The notes under the pieces are model-generated. The model was not told the DNA's origin, did not search any database, and saw nothing but the letters and a program-made list of their open reading frames with translations. From IMG/VR virus record IMGVR_UViG_3300036799_000154, positions 1 through 29,118 of that record: a stretch of DNA of 29,118 nucleotides; one strand, given 5' to 3'. Shown in pieces: positions 1-6,850 of the stretch (its first letter is position 1; every line of letters starts with the position of its first letter). A program made the position numbers and the translations under genes. This DNA is from a virus.

Positions 1-1324
1 GACCGTTCGTAAGCCGCCAATCGTCGGCTCGGTCGCGGTCCGGGCCGGGGAGCTGGGTATAGAGCTGAGGCCAGCGAATGGAGAATTCCCACTCGCGTAA
101 GGCGCCCTGAATCCTCGCCGCGTCGCCCGCCCGTCCGTTCGATCGGAGGTGGCTCTCGGCCACGAGAAGACACGTCTTCGCCGCTTGCTCTTCGTACCAT
201 GCCCACGCGCCGCGCCGCCCTTCCACCCATTGCAGGAGCGGGAGCTGCTCGGCCTGGATCGCGATGCCCGAGGCGCTCGCCTGCTGCACCATTCGAATCA
301 GGGACGGCGGTACGCCGTGCATTTCGAGCGAATGGTCCAGGAAGTTATTGAGGTCGGTCCAGTCGGCGTCGATGTATGCGAGCTCGGGAGCGAGGTAGAA
401 GAGCGTGGGGAGCTGGCCGTTTCCGGCCGCGTCCACGCCGCCCGCGGGGAGGGTAATGAAGTCGCCGGGCTTGATCTGGGCCGGGGGCCGCCAATTGGTG
501 TCGACGCCCTGCGCGATGCCGATCGGCCGCGCGTTGTAGGGGATCGAGTCGCCCAGGCGGTCAAGCCGCTCGTTCACCGATTCGTTGAGCTGGCGGAGCG
601 AGTCGCCGGGCCCGTCCTGCTCGAAGACTTGCGTTGGAAAATACCAATGCGTGAACGTGAATGGAAGGATTCCCGCCTCTTGCTCATCTTCGTCCGGGTC
701 GCTGACCTTGCGATAGGGATTATCCTTCTTGCCCTTGAACTTGTAGGCCGCGCCGCCCATTCCGGGATGTCCTGCGCTCTTCTCTGTCTCGAACGTGAGG
801 ACGCTTTCCTTGGTCCAGAGCCGGAGCCGCCGGCCGCTGTCGTAGTGGTCGATGACGGCGACCGCGTAGGGCTCGGTGGCTTCGTCCGGGTCGGTCCACA
901 CGACGGTCTCATGAGCCGCCCACTGGAGGACCTTGACCGGGCTTCCGGGGTCTTCATCGCCCGCGAACTGGAGGCCGCTGAATCCGCCGATCAGGGTGAG
1001 CTCGTCGGCCGCTTTCCACTTCGCCCACATGGCCGTGCGCTTGTAGAGCTTATTGAAAAACTCGGTAGCCAGCGCATCGGAGAGCCGGCGGGTAGGCTGG
1101 TTCTTGTACAGGTTCGCGGTGAGGATCTCGACGCACCGCTTGAAGATCGGCGAGGTGCGCCGCGTCGCGAGACTCGTGTATCGCGCGTCCCTCGATTTCG
1201 TCGGGAATTCCTCGAAATGGGACCGGGCGAAACGGTGGTTCTTCCGCGCGCAGTCGCGGAGCTGGTACGTGTTGTTGAGGCCGTTCTCGATCTCTTCCCG
1301 AATGTCTTTGATGTCGATGGACAT
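1..1324 (-). CDS. Phage portal protein (C-terminus beyond left edge)
   Basis: An open frame starts at ATG 1324 and stays open to base 1, giving at least 441 residues of an incomplete gene. The N-terminus is MSIDIKDIREEIENG. Portal proteins form the dodecameric ring at the capsid vertex through which DNA enters and leaves and to which the tail attaches. Support comes from position directly after the large terminase and from features typical of portals: a helical N-terminal part (residues 1-65), a beta-rich central clip/wing region with many Trp and Asp residues, and a late segment SGIAIQAEQLPLLQW, like the conserved Ser-Gly-Ala/Ile helix of SPP1/HK97-type portals. I do not recognise the exact subfamily. 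The start lies 3 bases after the stop of the preceding small gene. The long rightward frame at 149-1585 is its antisense shadow. Confidence 0.8.
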   Translation of the reverse strand, partial: MSIDIKDIREEIENGLNNTYQLRDCARKNHRFARSHFEEFPTKSRDARYTSLATRRTSPIFKRCVEILTANLYKNQPTRRLSDALATEFFNKLYKRTAMWAKWKAADELTLIGGFSGLQFAGDEDPGSPVKVLQWAAHETVVWTDPDEATEPYAVAVIDHYDSGRRLRLWTKESVLTFETEKSAGHPGMGGAAYKFKGKKDNPYRKVSDPDEDEQEAGILPFTFTHWYFPTQVFEQDGPGDSLRQLNESVNERLDRLGDSIPYNARPIGIAQGVDTNWRPPAQIKPGDFITLPAGGVDAAGNGQLPTLFYLAPELAYIDADWTDLNNFLDHSLEMHGVPPSLIRMVQQASASGIAIQAEQLPLLQWVEGRRGAWAWYEEQAAKTCLLVAESHLRSNGRAGDAARIQGALREWEFSIRWPQLYTQLPGPDRDRADDWRLTNG

Positions 1325-1327
1325 GGC

Positions 1328-1564
1328 TTAGCGGGTGCACTCGGCGAGACGGGGGTAACACAGATCACACACGGCATCCCCACAACCGGGGATCTCGACG
1401 CCGGCCGCCTCGAGGCGCTCGAGCAGCGCGTCGCGCTCGTGCTTGAGGGCCGCCATCTGCTTGAAGTACGAGTCGGCCAGGCGCTCGGAGGCCGCCAGGG
1501 TGCGGCGGAGCTCGGCGTTTCGTACCTTGAGATCGGCGATCATTTCGATGTGGTCTTTAGGCAT
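1328..1564 (-). CDS. Small coiled-coil protein with C-terminal cysteine cluster
   Basis: A 78-residue protein starts at ATG 1564, overlapping the last 8 bases of the large-terminase gene. A TTG at 1576 is possible but less likely. Residues 1-55 are charged and heptad-like (DLKVRNAELRRTLAASERLA and on), predicting one long helix or coiled coil. The tail has four cysteines within 16 residues (CGDAVCDLCYPRLAEC), a possible small metal-binding knuckle. It lies between terminase and portal and ends 3 bases before the portal start, so it is surely co-transcribed. A role in packaging or portal assembly is only suggested by position. I do not recognise the family. Confidence 0.7.
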   Translation of the reverse strand: MPKDHIEMIADLKVRNAELRRTLAASERLADSYFKQMAALKHERDALLERLEAAGVEIPGCGDAVCDLCYPRLAECTR

Positions 1565-3002
1565 GAGGATAAGCAAACGTCATGATGAGAGCGTCGAGGA
1601 AGTTGGGCGACCGCTTGATCCGTCGCACGAAATCCTCTTTCCGCTCCAAGGCGATTCGCCCCGCGTCGTCGAGGTCGTAGCGGAGGCCCTGGAGCTCGTT
1701 GCGATACTTGGCGAGGATGGGAGCGGGGAGGGCGAACCCGGCTTGAGGCACGTACAGGCCGCTTTCGGCTTGCTGGGTGTTTCGCGAGGGGTCGAGCCGC
1801 CGCCGGAGCTGCCAGCCGCTCGCGCTGCGCAGGTTGGCATATTTCTCGCCACCTGGCCGGCTGCCAAGGTAGTCCTTGGCGCCGTGAAGACCGACGGAGT
1901 TGAGGCGATTGGCGAAGTCGGTCCCGATGCCGGCCGCGTCGTAGGTGATGCGATTCCCTTCGACGCCGTACTCGAGGGCGCGGAGCTTGCACTCCTTGGC
2001 GAGACGTTCGAGATTCCATCGGTTGCTGGCCCACTCGCCGAGGACGCCGTTGTCATCCCGAATGACGATTTGCGAGTCGTCGCCCTGGTTGCCCTTGGCG
2101 ATGTCCACGCCCATACGCCGCGGGGAAGGGCCGCGCACGTAGACGAGCCGGGCCGCCTGGTGCAACCAGGGTATCGGCAGGAGGGCCTGGCTGAGCTCGC
2201 TGGGGAACTTGCCCAGGACGTGGCAGAGCCACCACAGGCTATCCTCGCCGTACTCGTAGCGAGCGTTGGCGATCCATGTGCGGTCGGCCATCCCGTAGGG
2301 GGATCGCTCGAGGTGCACGTGGGGAGAATCAAGCGAGCTGATCTCGATGACGTTGACGTGGGGGTTGTCGCGCGAGAGTTCGCAGAGCTCGAAAAACTTG
2401 CCTTCCGGGCGCAGGGGGTTTCCCGTGTACAGTCGGCGCGAGGGGTTGAGGCTGTCAACGGCTTCGTGCACGTCCTTGTGAACGCCGCTGGCTTCGTCGA
2501 TGACGGCAAGCAAATCGGCCGCGTGACGCCCGGACTTGGACTCGATCGAGCCGGAGCCGAACCCTTCCACTCGCCAGTTTTCGCCGAGCGTCCAGGTAAG
2601 ACCCACAAAGCGACCGCCCAGAGGACGGCCGTTCTCAGCAGCGCACTTGGCCGCGCTTTGCAATTCGGACCAGAGCACGCCGGAGAGCTGGGCATTGGTG
2701 GGCGCGGCAACGACGGTCTTGCTGCCGGGGTGGAGGGTCGCAAACCAGGCGACGATGCCGGCATCGACGTAGGACTTGCCGACGCCGTTACCAGTCTTGA
2801 CGCATGTGATGGGATACTTAACAACACTTCGACAAATTTCTTTTTGTTTATACCAGTATGGCCCGCGGCAGAGGATCGTCTCATTGAACCGGGCCGGGTC
2901 CGTCTTGCACTTCCGGAGCTCGGTCCGCACCGTCCGGAGGAGTTCCGGCGGGATCTCGTGTGAGCTCTTCCTCGGCTTCCCTAGCGTCGTATTCCTCGCC
3001 AC
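1557..3002 (-). CDS. terL: Terminase large subunit (packaging ATPase/nuclease)
   Basis: A 481-residue protein of normal length for TerL, the motor that drives DNA into the prohead and cuts the concatemer. The Walker A motif TGNGVGKS is at residues 70-77. Walker B is LLAVIDEA with the acidic pair at 169-170. The C-terminal RNase H-like nuclease shows its three acidic positions in MGVD (Asp300), TYDAAGIG (Asp355) and NFLDALIM (Asp470). The GVDIAKGNQGDDS stretch is typical of TerL nuclease strand 1. The coding start used (ATG 3002) lies 122 bases inside the upstream terS-like gene, an unusually long overlap. No other ATG occurs before Walker A, so a later GTG start is the alternative. It is followed directly by the small coiled protein and the portal. 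Confidence 0.95.
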   Translation of the reverse strand: MARNTTLGKPRKSSHEIPPELLRTVRTELRKCKTDPARFNETILCRGPYWYKQKEICRSVVKYPITCVKTGNGVGKSYVDAGIVAWFATLHPGSKTVVAAPTNAQLSGVLWSELQSAAKCAAENGRPLGGRFVGLTWTLGENWRVEGFGSGSIESKSGRHAADLLAVIDEASGVHKDVHEAVDSLNPSRRLYTGNPLRPEGKFFELCELSRDNPHVNVIEISSLDSPHVHLERSPYGMADRTWIANARYEYGEDSLWWLCHVLGKFPSELSQALLPIPWLHQAARLVYVRGPSPRRMGVDIAKGNQGDDSQIVIRDDNGVLGEWASNRWNLERLAKECKLRALEYGVEGNRITYDAAGIGTDFANRLNSVGLHGAKDYLGSRPGGEKYANLRSASGWQLRRRLDPSRNTQQAESGLYVPQAGFALPAPILAKYRNELQGLRYDLDDAGRIALERKEDFVRRIKRSPNFLDALIMTFAYPHA

Positions 3003-3510
3003 GTCGTTGCATGTCTTCCGAGAGATGGCTTATCGAGCTGGCCTGATCCTGGCTTGCCGGGAGCACTTCAAGGCCCCAAAGCTGGGCCTGATTCTTCATG
3101 GCCGCCATGCCGGTATGGAGGTAATTCACGTCGCCCGTACGCTCGGTGACCTCGGTGGAGCTGATCTCTTCCTGGCAGTCGTCGTCGTCGCCGGAGGGGT
3201 TGACGTTCACGCCGCCTTTTACCCGCCGCTGGGCCCGCTTGAGAGGCTTCTTGGACGCATGCCATGCGTCAAAGGTCTCTTCGACCACATGCTCGTAACG
3301 ATGGTGATGTGTGACCTTGTGGCGAGCGATCCGCTTCGAGAGCTTTTTGAGCTCGCGCCGCTCGAGCCGCGCCAGGATGGCCTCGACGCCTTGCCGCGTC
3401 ATGCCGAGCTGATCGGCTATGGTCTGGGTCGACTTGCCGCGTACCCTGAGCCGCCACGCGGTAATCTCGCGCTCGAGTTGCAAGGTGCTATTGGGTCGAT
3501 TGGCTGGCAC
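2881..3510 (-). CDS. terS: Probable terminase small subunit (HTH protein)
   Basis: A 209-residue protein starting at GTG 3510; an in-frame stop lies a short way upstream and there is no ATG between. Residues 10-50 carry a clear helix-turn-helix, with IADQLGMTRQGVEAILARLE as turn and recognition helix, preceded by a helix rich in Arg. Next comes a basic stretch with a His cluster (HKVTHHHRYEH), then an acidic, Asp/Glu-rich C-terminus. A DNA-binding N-terminus, a helical middle and a position immediately before terL are what a small terminase looks like. Small terminases recognise the packaging site and load the motor. The C-terminal 40 residues are read from DNA that also encodes the TerL N-terminus in another frame. 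A plain transcription regulator is possible but less likely here. Confidence 0.7.
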   Translation of the reverse strand: MPANRPNSTLQLEREITAWRLRVRGKSTQTIADQLGMTRQGVEAILARLERRELKKLSKRIARHKVTHHHRYEHVVEETFDAWHASKKPLKRAQRRVKGGVNVNPSGDDDDCQEEISSTEVTERTGDVNYLHTGMAAMKNQAQLWGLEVLPASQDQASSISHLSEDMQRRGEEYDAREAEEELTRDPAGTPPDGADRAPEVQDGPGPVQ

Positions 3511-3544
3511 ACGATACGCAAATGAATAGAGGCAAACAGCCTAA

Positions 3545-3922
3545 TTAAAATCCGAACGCCCGCTTGACGCCCGCCATCCTGCCCGCGATCCGGGTCATGA
3601 GCGAGGGTTTCGGGCCGCCCGAGGGTGCCGAATTAGACCGCTTGGGGAGCTGGACCGAGCCGAACCGGGCGCCGGCCGGGCCGCGGGGACCTGAGCGAAA
3701 GACCGGGCCCGTGGCCGCCGTCGGGCTCTTGACCCGACCCAGGCCCGCGAGCGTGCCGCGGTAACCCTTCTTCGAGCTCGAGCCGAGCGACATCTTTTGA
3801 TTCTGGTGGGCTTCGGGAGGACGGACGCGACCGCTCGAGACGGGGAAACTCGCGCCGGCCGGGCCCCTGGGATGAGCCGCGCCCGCGATGCCGCGCCGCG
3901 TCGGAATGGAAAATCTACTCAT
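3545..3922 (-). CDS. Basic Gly/Pro/Ser/Arg-rich small protein
   Basis: A 125-residue protein starting at ATG 3922 and overlapping the end of the ParB-DUF4417 gene by 8 bases, so translation is likely coupled. It is low in complexity and strongly basic (many Arg, Lys, Gly, Pro, Ser). It has motifs such as GSSSKKGYRG, a PRGPAGA-type sequence that occurs twice, and a hydrophobic/basic end, RIAGRMAGVKRAFGF. No domain, signal peptide or membrane segment is visible. Composition suggests nucleic-acid contact or a disordered virion or packaging accessory protein. That is inference; the family is not recognised. The overlap with its neighbour is the main reason to treat it as a real gene. Confidence 0.6.
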   Translation of the reverse strand: MSRFSIPTRRGIAGAAHPRGPAGASFPVSSGRVRPPEAHQNQKMSLGSSSKKGYRGTLAGLGRVKSPTAATGPVFRSGPRGPAGARFGSVQLPKRSNSAPSGGPKPSLMTRIAGRMAGVKRAFGF

Positions 3923-5030
3923 GACTTGATGTGGATGCTTTGCCGTGTGCGAACTGGATTTGTTCGGGGACCCATACCCAACCGTGATCTTTGGCGAGCG
4001 CCTTTACGCGCTTGCCGCCGCCCACTACCAGGAAGAGTGGGGACTCCACGCCCGACCATTCCTTGGCAACTTCCCACTCGCCAAGCAGAGCGTCCGGGTT
4101 ATTGGCGTGGGCTCGACTTGCGTAGGCGCGCCATCCGCGCGGCACTCCGAGGAGGTTGACGCGAACGCCGCCGAGATCATCGCGGCTGATGTTGAATTGA
4201 CTGTCGCAGTTGAGATCGACGAACAACCGAAGTCCGTTGGATTGCCAATAGCGACCGAGCCAACGTTTTCGGTAGACATGCCAGAGTGCCAATGCGAGGG
4301 GGGTTTGGTCGGTGGTCGAGAAATTGGGCTCGACGATGGCCGATGGCCGCGAGACGAGCACCCGCTGAGGGCGCTTCCAAAGGGGCTCAAACTTCGAATC
4401 GTCAACGTAGAAGTGCCACGTCCCGACCATCGGCCGCTTGTGTCCGACCGTGCCCCAGGTCGAGACGGGATGGGGAACCTGGTCAGCCTGGAGCTCGGGG
4501 AGCAGACTCGGCACGTCGTACGGGTTGTCACTCGGCCAGATGGAATCAAGCGGAATCGTGATCGCCGGGTCTAGGCCGTCCTTGGAATCGGGTAGGGCGC
4601 CGTCGCCCGCGGGCTTCTCTTCGTCGAGGAGCCGGCCCGTGGCCTTGACCGCATCCATCAGCTTCGCGAGGTCGTCCGATGCGATCCGGACTCCTTCCGT
4701 CGAAAGCAGAGCGTCAAAGGCTTTCCTGTCGGTCTCGGCCGTCCATCCCGTGGGGTCGAGGTGCAGGAGGATCTTGCGCTCTTGCTCTTCGGACCAGTTG
4801 CCGATGAGGACGGGGACGGGACCCTTGCCGCGGAAGAGCTTCTTCCGCCCGTGGCCGTCGAGGAGCCGGCGCGTGTTCTCGTTGAAGAGGAGGGCGCCCG
4901 CCCAGCCGACGTCAGACATGAACGCATCCAGCGCGCCGAGCTGGCCCGCGGGATGCGTCTTCCAGTTGGCCGGGTTGTCGTCGAGCTGCTCAGGGTCGAG
5001 GTACTCGAGCCGTAGCGGCTGGGTGCTCAC
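3915..5030 (-). CDS. ParB-like domain fused to DUF4417 domain
   Basis: A 371-residue protein. GTG 5030 is preferred because it overlaps the upstream stop as GTGA; a longer frame to 5090 would start inside the upstream gene. Residues 5-95 resemble the ParB/sulfiredoxin fold: LRLEYLDPEQLDDNPANW, then LLDGHGRKK at 56-64, the place of the ParB nucleotide-binding loop. Residues about 165-365 look like DUF4417: GTWHFYVDDSKFEPLWKRP, then VEPNFSTTDQTPLALALWHVY and GRYWQSNGLRLFVDLN. In other phages ParB-like proteins may act as CTPases, nucleases or regulators; the DUF4417 function is unknown to me. It lies upstream of terS in the packaging operon. The domain calls come from memory of family signatures, not a search. 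Confidence 0.75.
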   Translation of the reverse strand: MSTQPLRLEYLDPEQLDDNPANWKTHPAGQLGALDAFMSDVGWAGALLFNENTRRLLDGHGRKKLFRGKGPVPVLIGNWSEEQERKILLHLDPTGWTAETDRKAFDALLSTEGVRIASDDLAKLMDAVKATGRLLDEEKPAGDGALPDSKDGLDPAITIPLDSIWPSDNPYDVPSLLPELQADQVPHPVSTWGTVGHKRPMVGTWHFYVDDSKFEPLWKRPQRVLVSRPSAIVEPNFSTTDQTPLALALWHVYRKRWLGRYWQSNGLRLFVDLNCDSQFNISRDDLGGVRVNLLGVPRGWRAYASRAHANNPDALLGEWEVAKEWSGVESPLFLVVGGGKRVKALAKDHGWVWVPEQIQFAHGKASTSSHE

Positions 5031-5350
5031 TTGGCGGCGGGGGCCTTGGCGGGAGCTGGTGCGGGAGCCGGAGCCGAGGGAAGGAACCACGACGCGGGGA
5101 GCTCGTGGCAGACCGAGAACGGGTCATCCGTGGGTCGGAACTCTTCCGGCCGCCCCTCGCCGACGTTGCCGGGTATCCACTGGATGCGCCGGCGCACCGA
5201 TTCGAGGCTGAGAACCTCACTCGGCGGATTGGTGGGCTTCACCTTCTTGCCGGTCACCTTGTACTCGCCTTCGAACACCTTGCCCTTTTCGGGATTGGTC
5301 ACGGTGCCGAGGTCGCCGAGCTTGATGCTGTCAAAATGCTCAGTTGGCAT
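5027..5350 (-). CDS. Small hypothetical protein with Ala/Pro tail
   Basis: A 107-residue protein starting at ATG 5350 (MPTEHFDSIKLGDLGTV). The first 85 residues look like a compact, mixed domain with no motif I recognise: a small beta-like N-terminus (GKVFEGEYKVTGKKV), then SLESVRRRIQWIPGN. The end is a low-complexity Ala/Pro/Lys tail (APAPAPAPAKAPAAK). Its stop overlaps the GTG of the ParB-DUF4417 gene by 4 bases, and its start overlaps the membrane-peptide gene by 11 bases. It therefore belongs to the same translationally coupled chain. The function is unknown. A flexible Ala/Pro tail is common in small virion-associated or protein-tethering proteins, but that is weak evidence. Confidence 0.7.
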   Translation of the reverse strand: MPTEHFDSIKLGDLGTVTNPEKGKVFEGEYKVTGKKVKPTNPPSEVLSLESVRRRIQWIPGNVGEGRPEEFRPTDDPFSVCHELPASWFLPSAPAPAPAPAKAPAAK

Positions 5351-5459
5351 GCAGAAGCCTCACGAAGAGGTGGAGGACCGCCGCGACAAGCGGAGACGCG
5401 AGCGCGGTGAAGACGATCCAGAAGAGAATCCGGACCGCGAGGCGTACGTCTTGGGTCAT
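5340..5459 (-). CDS. Single-helix membrane peptide, holin-like size
   Basis: A 39-residue peptide starting at ATG 5459, which overlaps the stop of the previous gene as ATGA. A longer frame to 5552 exists but lacks that junction. One hydrophobic span covers about residues 11-33 (RILFWIVFTALASPLVAAVL). The N-terminus is short and polar, and the C-terminus ends HLFVRLLHAN. Small one-helix membrane proteins in phage operons can be holins, antiholins or lysis regulators. No endolysin lies next to this one, so the lysis role is only a possibility. Confidence 0.65.
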   Translation of the reverse strand: MTQDVRLAVRILFWIVFTALASPLVAAVLHLFVRLLHAN

Positions 5460-5782
5460 GCTGCCTGGGGTCGGGCCGGGCCGTCGCGATCGGAATGACA
5501 AACCATGCACACGAAAACGGATTGGCGGGAGATTAGCCCGTGGTGGGCACATTTCGACGTGGGAGTGAAGGACGTGACCGGGAAGAGGGGCACGCGATAG
5601 GGATCGGGGAGCTTGAGTTGAACGGCAAGGGTATCACTCACTCGCCGGTCTTCTCTGGCGCGCTTCAAAGCGAGTTGTACATTGCGACGTGATACCCTGA
5701 GCTCGGCCGCCAGAGCCGCCGTGGTCGCCCCTGCTTCGATCCGGTCTAGCCAGTAGTAATCGCGAGCGGAGACAGGTTGCAT
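5456..5782 (-). CDS. HTH protein with C-terminal zinc-ribbon-like half
   Basis: A 108-residue protein starting at ATG 5782. Residues 1-50 hold a helix-turn-helix: YYWLDRIEAGATTAALAAEL, then RVSRRNVQLALKRARED, like the region-4 or MerR/LuxR type of short HTH. The C-terminal half contains CAHHG and, 14 residues on, CMVCHSDRDG, a plausible Cys/His zinc site. It follows the sigma factor gene leftward (about 50 bases apart) and overlaps the membrane peptide by 4 bases. A regulator working with the sigma factor on the late operon is a reasonable inference. A protein that binds DNA during packaging is an alternative. Confidence 0.7.
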   Translation of the reverse strand: MQPVSARDYYWLDRIEAGATTAALAAELRVSRRNVQLALKRAREDRRVSDTLAVQLKLPDPYRVPLFPVTSFTPTSKCAHHGLISRQSVFVCMVCHSDRDGPARPQAA

Positions 5783-5831
5783 AGAGAGTTATTGTCCGGT
5801 CGGGGTCGTTTGTCCGCGGAATTCCCAAAAA

Positions 5832-6446
5832 TCACGCGACCGTGCGCCGATCCTCCCGCGCCCTGGCCTGTTGCGCCTTGAGGTCGTCATAGAGCACGCG
5901 CAACCGTTCCAGCGCCCGACCTTCGAGCCGGGCCGCCTGCTGGTGGGAGACGCCCAGCATGGCCCCCAGCTTGCGGAGCGTTTCCCGCGGGGAGCCGTCG
6001 AGGGGATAGCGGAGCCGGAGGACCACGGCATCCAGGCCGCCCAGCGCGCCTACGACCGGGCCGAGCTGGGGAGCCGCCTCGGGTTCGGCCGCCGCGGGAG
6101 CCGCCGCCTCGGGGATTGACTGGAGGGGGATCGTGCGCAGCCGTGGCTTGCGCTCGCATCCCTTGAGCGCCACCCTGGCCAGCACGGGATAGACGAACGT
6201 GGCGAACCGGACGCCGGGGTAGCTGTCCGGGTCGTAATACTGTGGCGCCTCGCAGAGCGCCACGAAAACCCGCTGCTCGAGGTCATCGCATTTCGGGCCG
6301 TGCTCCCAACACGGATGTTTGCGGCAAATCGACTTGGCCAGGCCGAGGTTAGCCGTAACGAGCTGGTTGCGCGCGGAGAGGTCGCCCGAGCGGGCGCGCC
6401 GGCCGAGCGCGGTCTCTTCCTCGGCCGTGAGGGAATGGGTGCGCAT
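5832..6446 (-). CDS. Phage sigma-70 family RNA polymerase sigma factor
   Basis: A 204-residue protein starting at ATG 6446. Residues 25-95 match sigma region 2: ARNQLVTANLGLAKSICRK, then DDLEQRVFVALCEAP and GVRFATFVYPVLARV, the core-binding and -10-melting helices. After an Ala/Pro/Glu-rich linker (about 110-132), residues 135-185 match region 4, with an HTH in LRKLGAMLGVSHQQAARLEG binding the -35 element. Region 1.1 and region 3 are absent, so it is a small alternative sigma. It is the first gene of the leftward packaging operon, a suitable place for a phage factor that redirects host polymerase to late promoters. A 404-base regulatory gap separates it from the divergent recombinase. Confidence 0.88.
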   Translation of the reverse strand: MRTHSLTAEEETALGRRARSGDLSARNQLVTANLGLAKSICRKHPCWEHGPKCDDLEQRVFVALCEAPQYYDPDSYPGVRFATFVYPVLARVALKGCERKPRLRTIPLQSIPEAAAPAAAEPEAAPQLGPVVGALGGLDAVVLRLRYPLDGSPRETLRKLGAMLGVSHQQAARLEGRALERLRVLYDDLKAQQARAREDRRTVA

Positions 6447-6747
6447 GGTTGTAGGTCCGTCACTGCGTCGTGAGGAGTGGGGGGGAAAGGGATTGCCTCT
6501 TCATCGAGGTTGCTACTTAAACAAGCGCGACGCCCTTTTGTGTCGCGAATTCGTGAGACAGATGACGAATTGCGCCGTTTAGGAAGATAGGGTCACATGC
6601 TCTCGTGATCGGCATAGGATACATAACACGGGTTTCGGCCCCTGGGCGATGATGCCCGATCGAGGACAGATAACGCACGCGCGACGCCGCGCGACGCCGC
6701 GAAACGGAGCTTGATGAGATCGGGGACTGCCGGGCTGCCCTGGCCGG

Positions 6748-6777
6748 TTGGACGTATAATATGTATTATGTGTCCAA
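6748..6777. other. dif-like palindromic recombination site or operator
   Basis: Arms TTGGAC (6748-6753) and GTCCAA (6772-6777) enclose ATAATA (6756-6761) and TATTAT (6764-6769), all centred on 6762.5. Read as 11+6+11 bases (6749-6776), it has the layout of a Xer/dif site. The inner ends, ATAA on the left and TTATGT on the right, match the conserved inner ends of bacterial dif. It lies 74 bases before a XerC/D-like recombinase gene. An operator for the same gene is the alternative. Confidence 0.55.
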
Positions 6778-6788
6778 TACCGCCCGGA

Positions 6789-6850
6789 TTGGACTGATAA
6801 TCGGCCCGTTCCGGGGTCATTATCCCTGATAATTTTGGACAGATAATCCG
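6789..6850 (+). repeat. Direct half-site repeats TTGGAC-N2-ATAATC
   Basis: TTGGACTGATAATCGG (6789-6804) and TTGGACAGATAATCCG (6835-6850) are direct repeats of the palindrome's left arm. The second ends at the base before the recombinase ATG at 6851. A weaker relative, GGACAGATAA, is at 6664-6673. A palindrome plus two direct half-sites recalls the layout of integron attI or of Xer sites with accessory arms. The copy touching the start codon could also repress the gene. Confidence 0.65.

Larger units (their letters stand above)
6447..6850. promoter_or_regulatory. Divergent control region between sigma factor and recombinase
   Basis: This 404-base non-coding stretch is AT-richer than its surroundings near the right end. 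It holds the start region of the leftward sigma operon and of the rightward recombinase. Visible elements are: inverted repeat AATTCGT/ACGAATT at 6548-6554 and 6565-6571; two tandem GCGACGCCGC units near 6680-6700; a 30-base palindrome at 6748-6777; two TTGGAC-N2-ATAAT repeats at 6789 and 6835; and a small palindrome ATTATC-CCT-GATAAT at 6819-6833. A perfect TATAAT occurs at 6755-6760, inside the palindrome, but without a matching -35. No convincing gene is present. Confidence 0.7.

Noticed and set aside
149-1585. Long rightward open frame of 478 residues
   Set aside because: It is antisense to the portal and the small coiled gene; the leftward frame has start, overlap and portal-like sequence, and the antisense product has no coherent domain.
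6593-6820. Small leftward frame of 75 residues in the recombinase control region
   Set aside because: It overlaps the palindrome and half-sites, has no ribosome site and no recognisable sequence.
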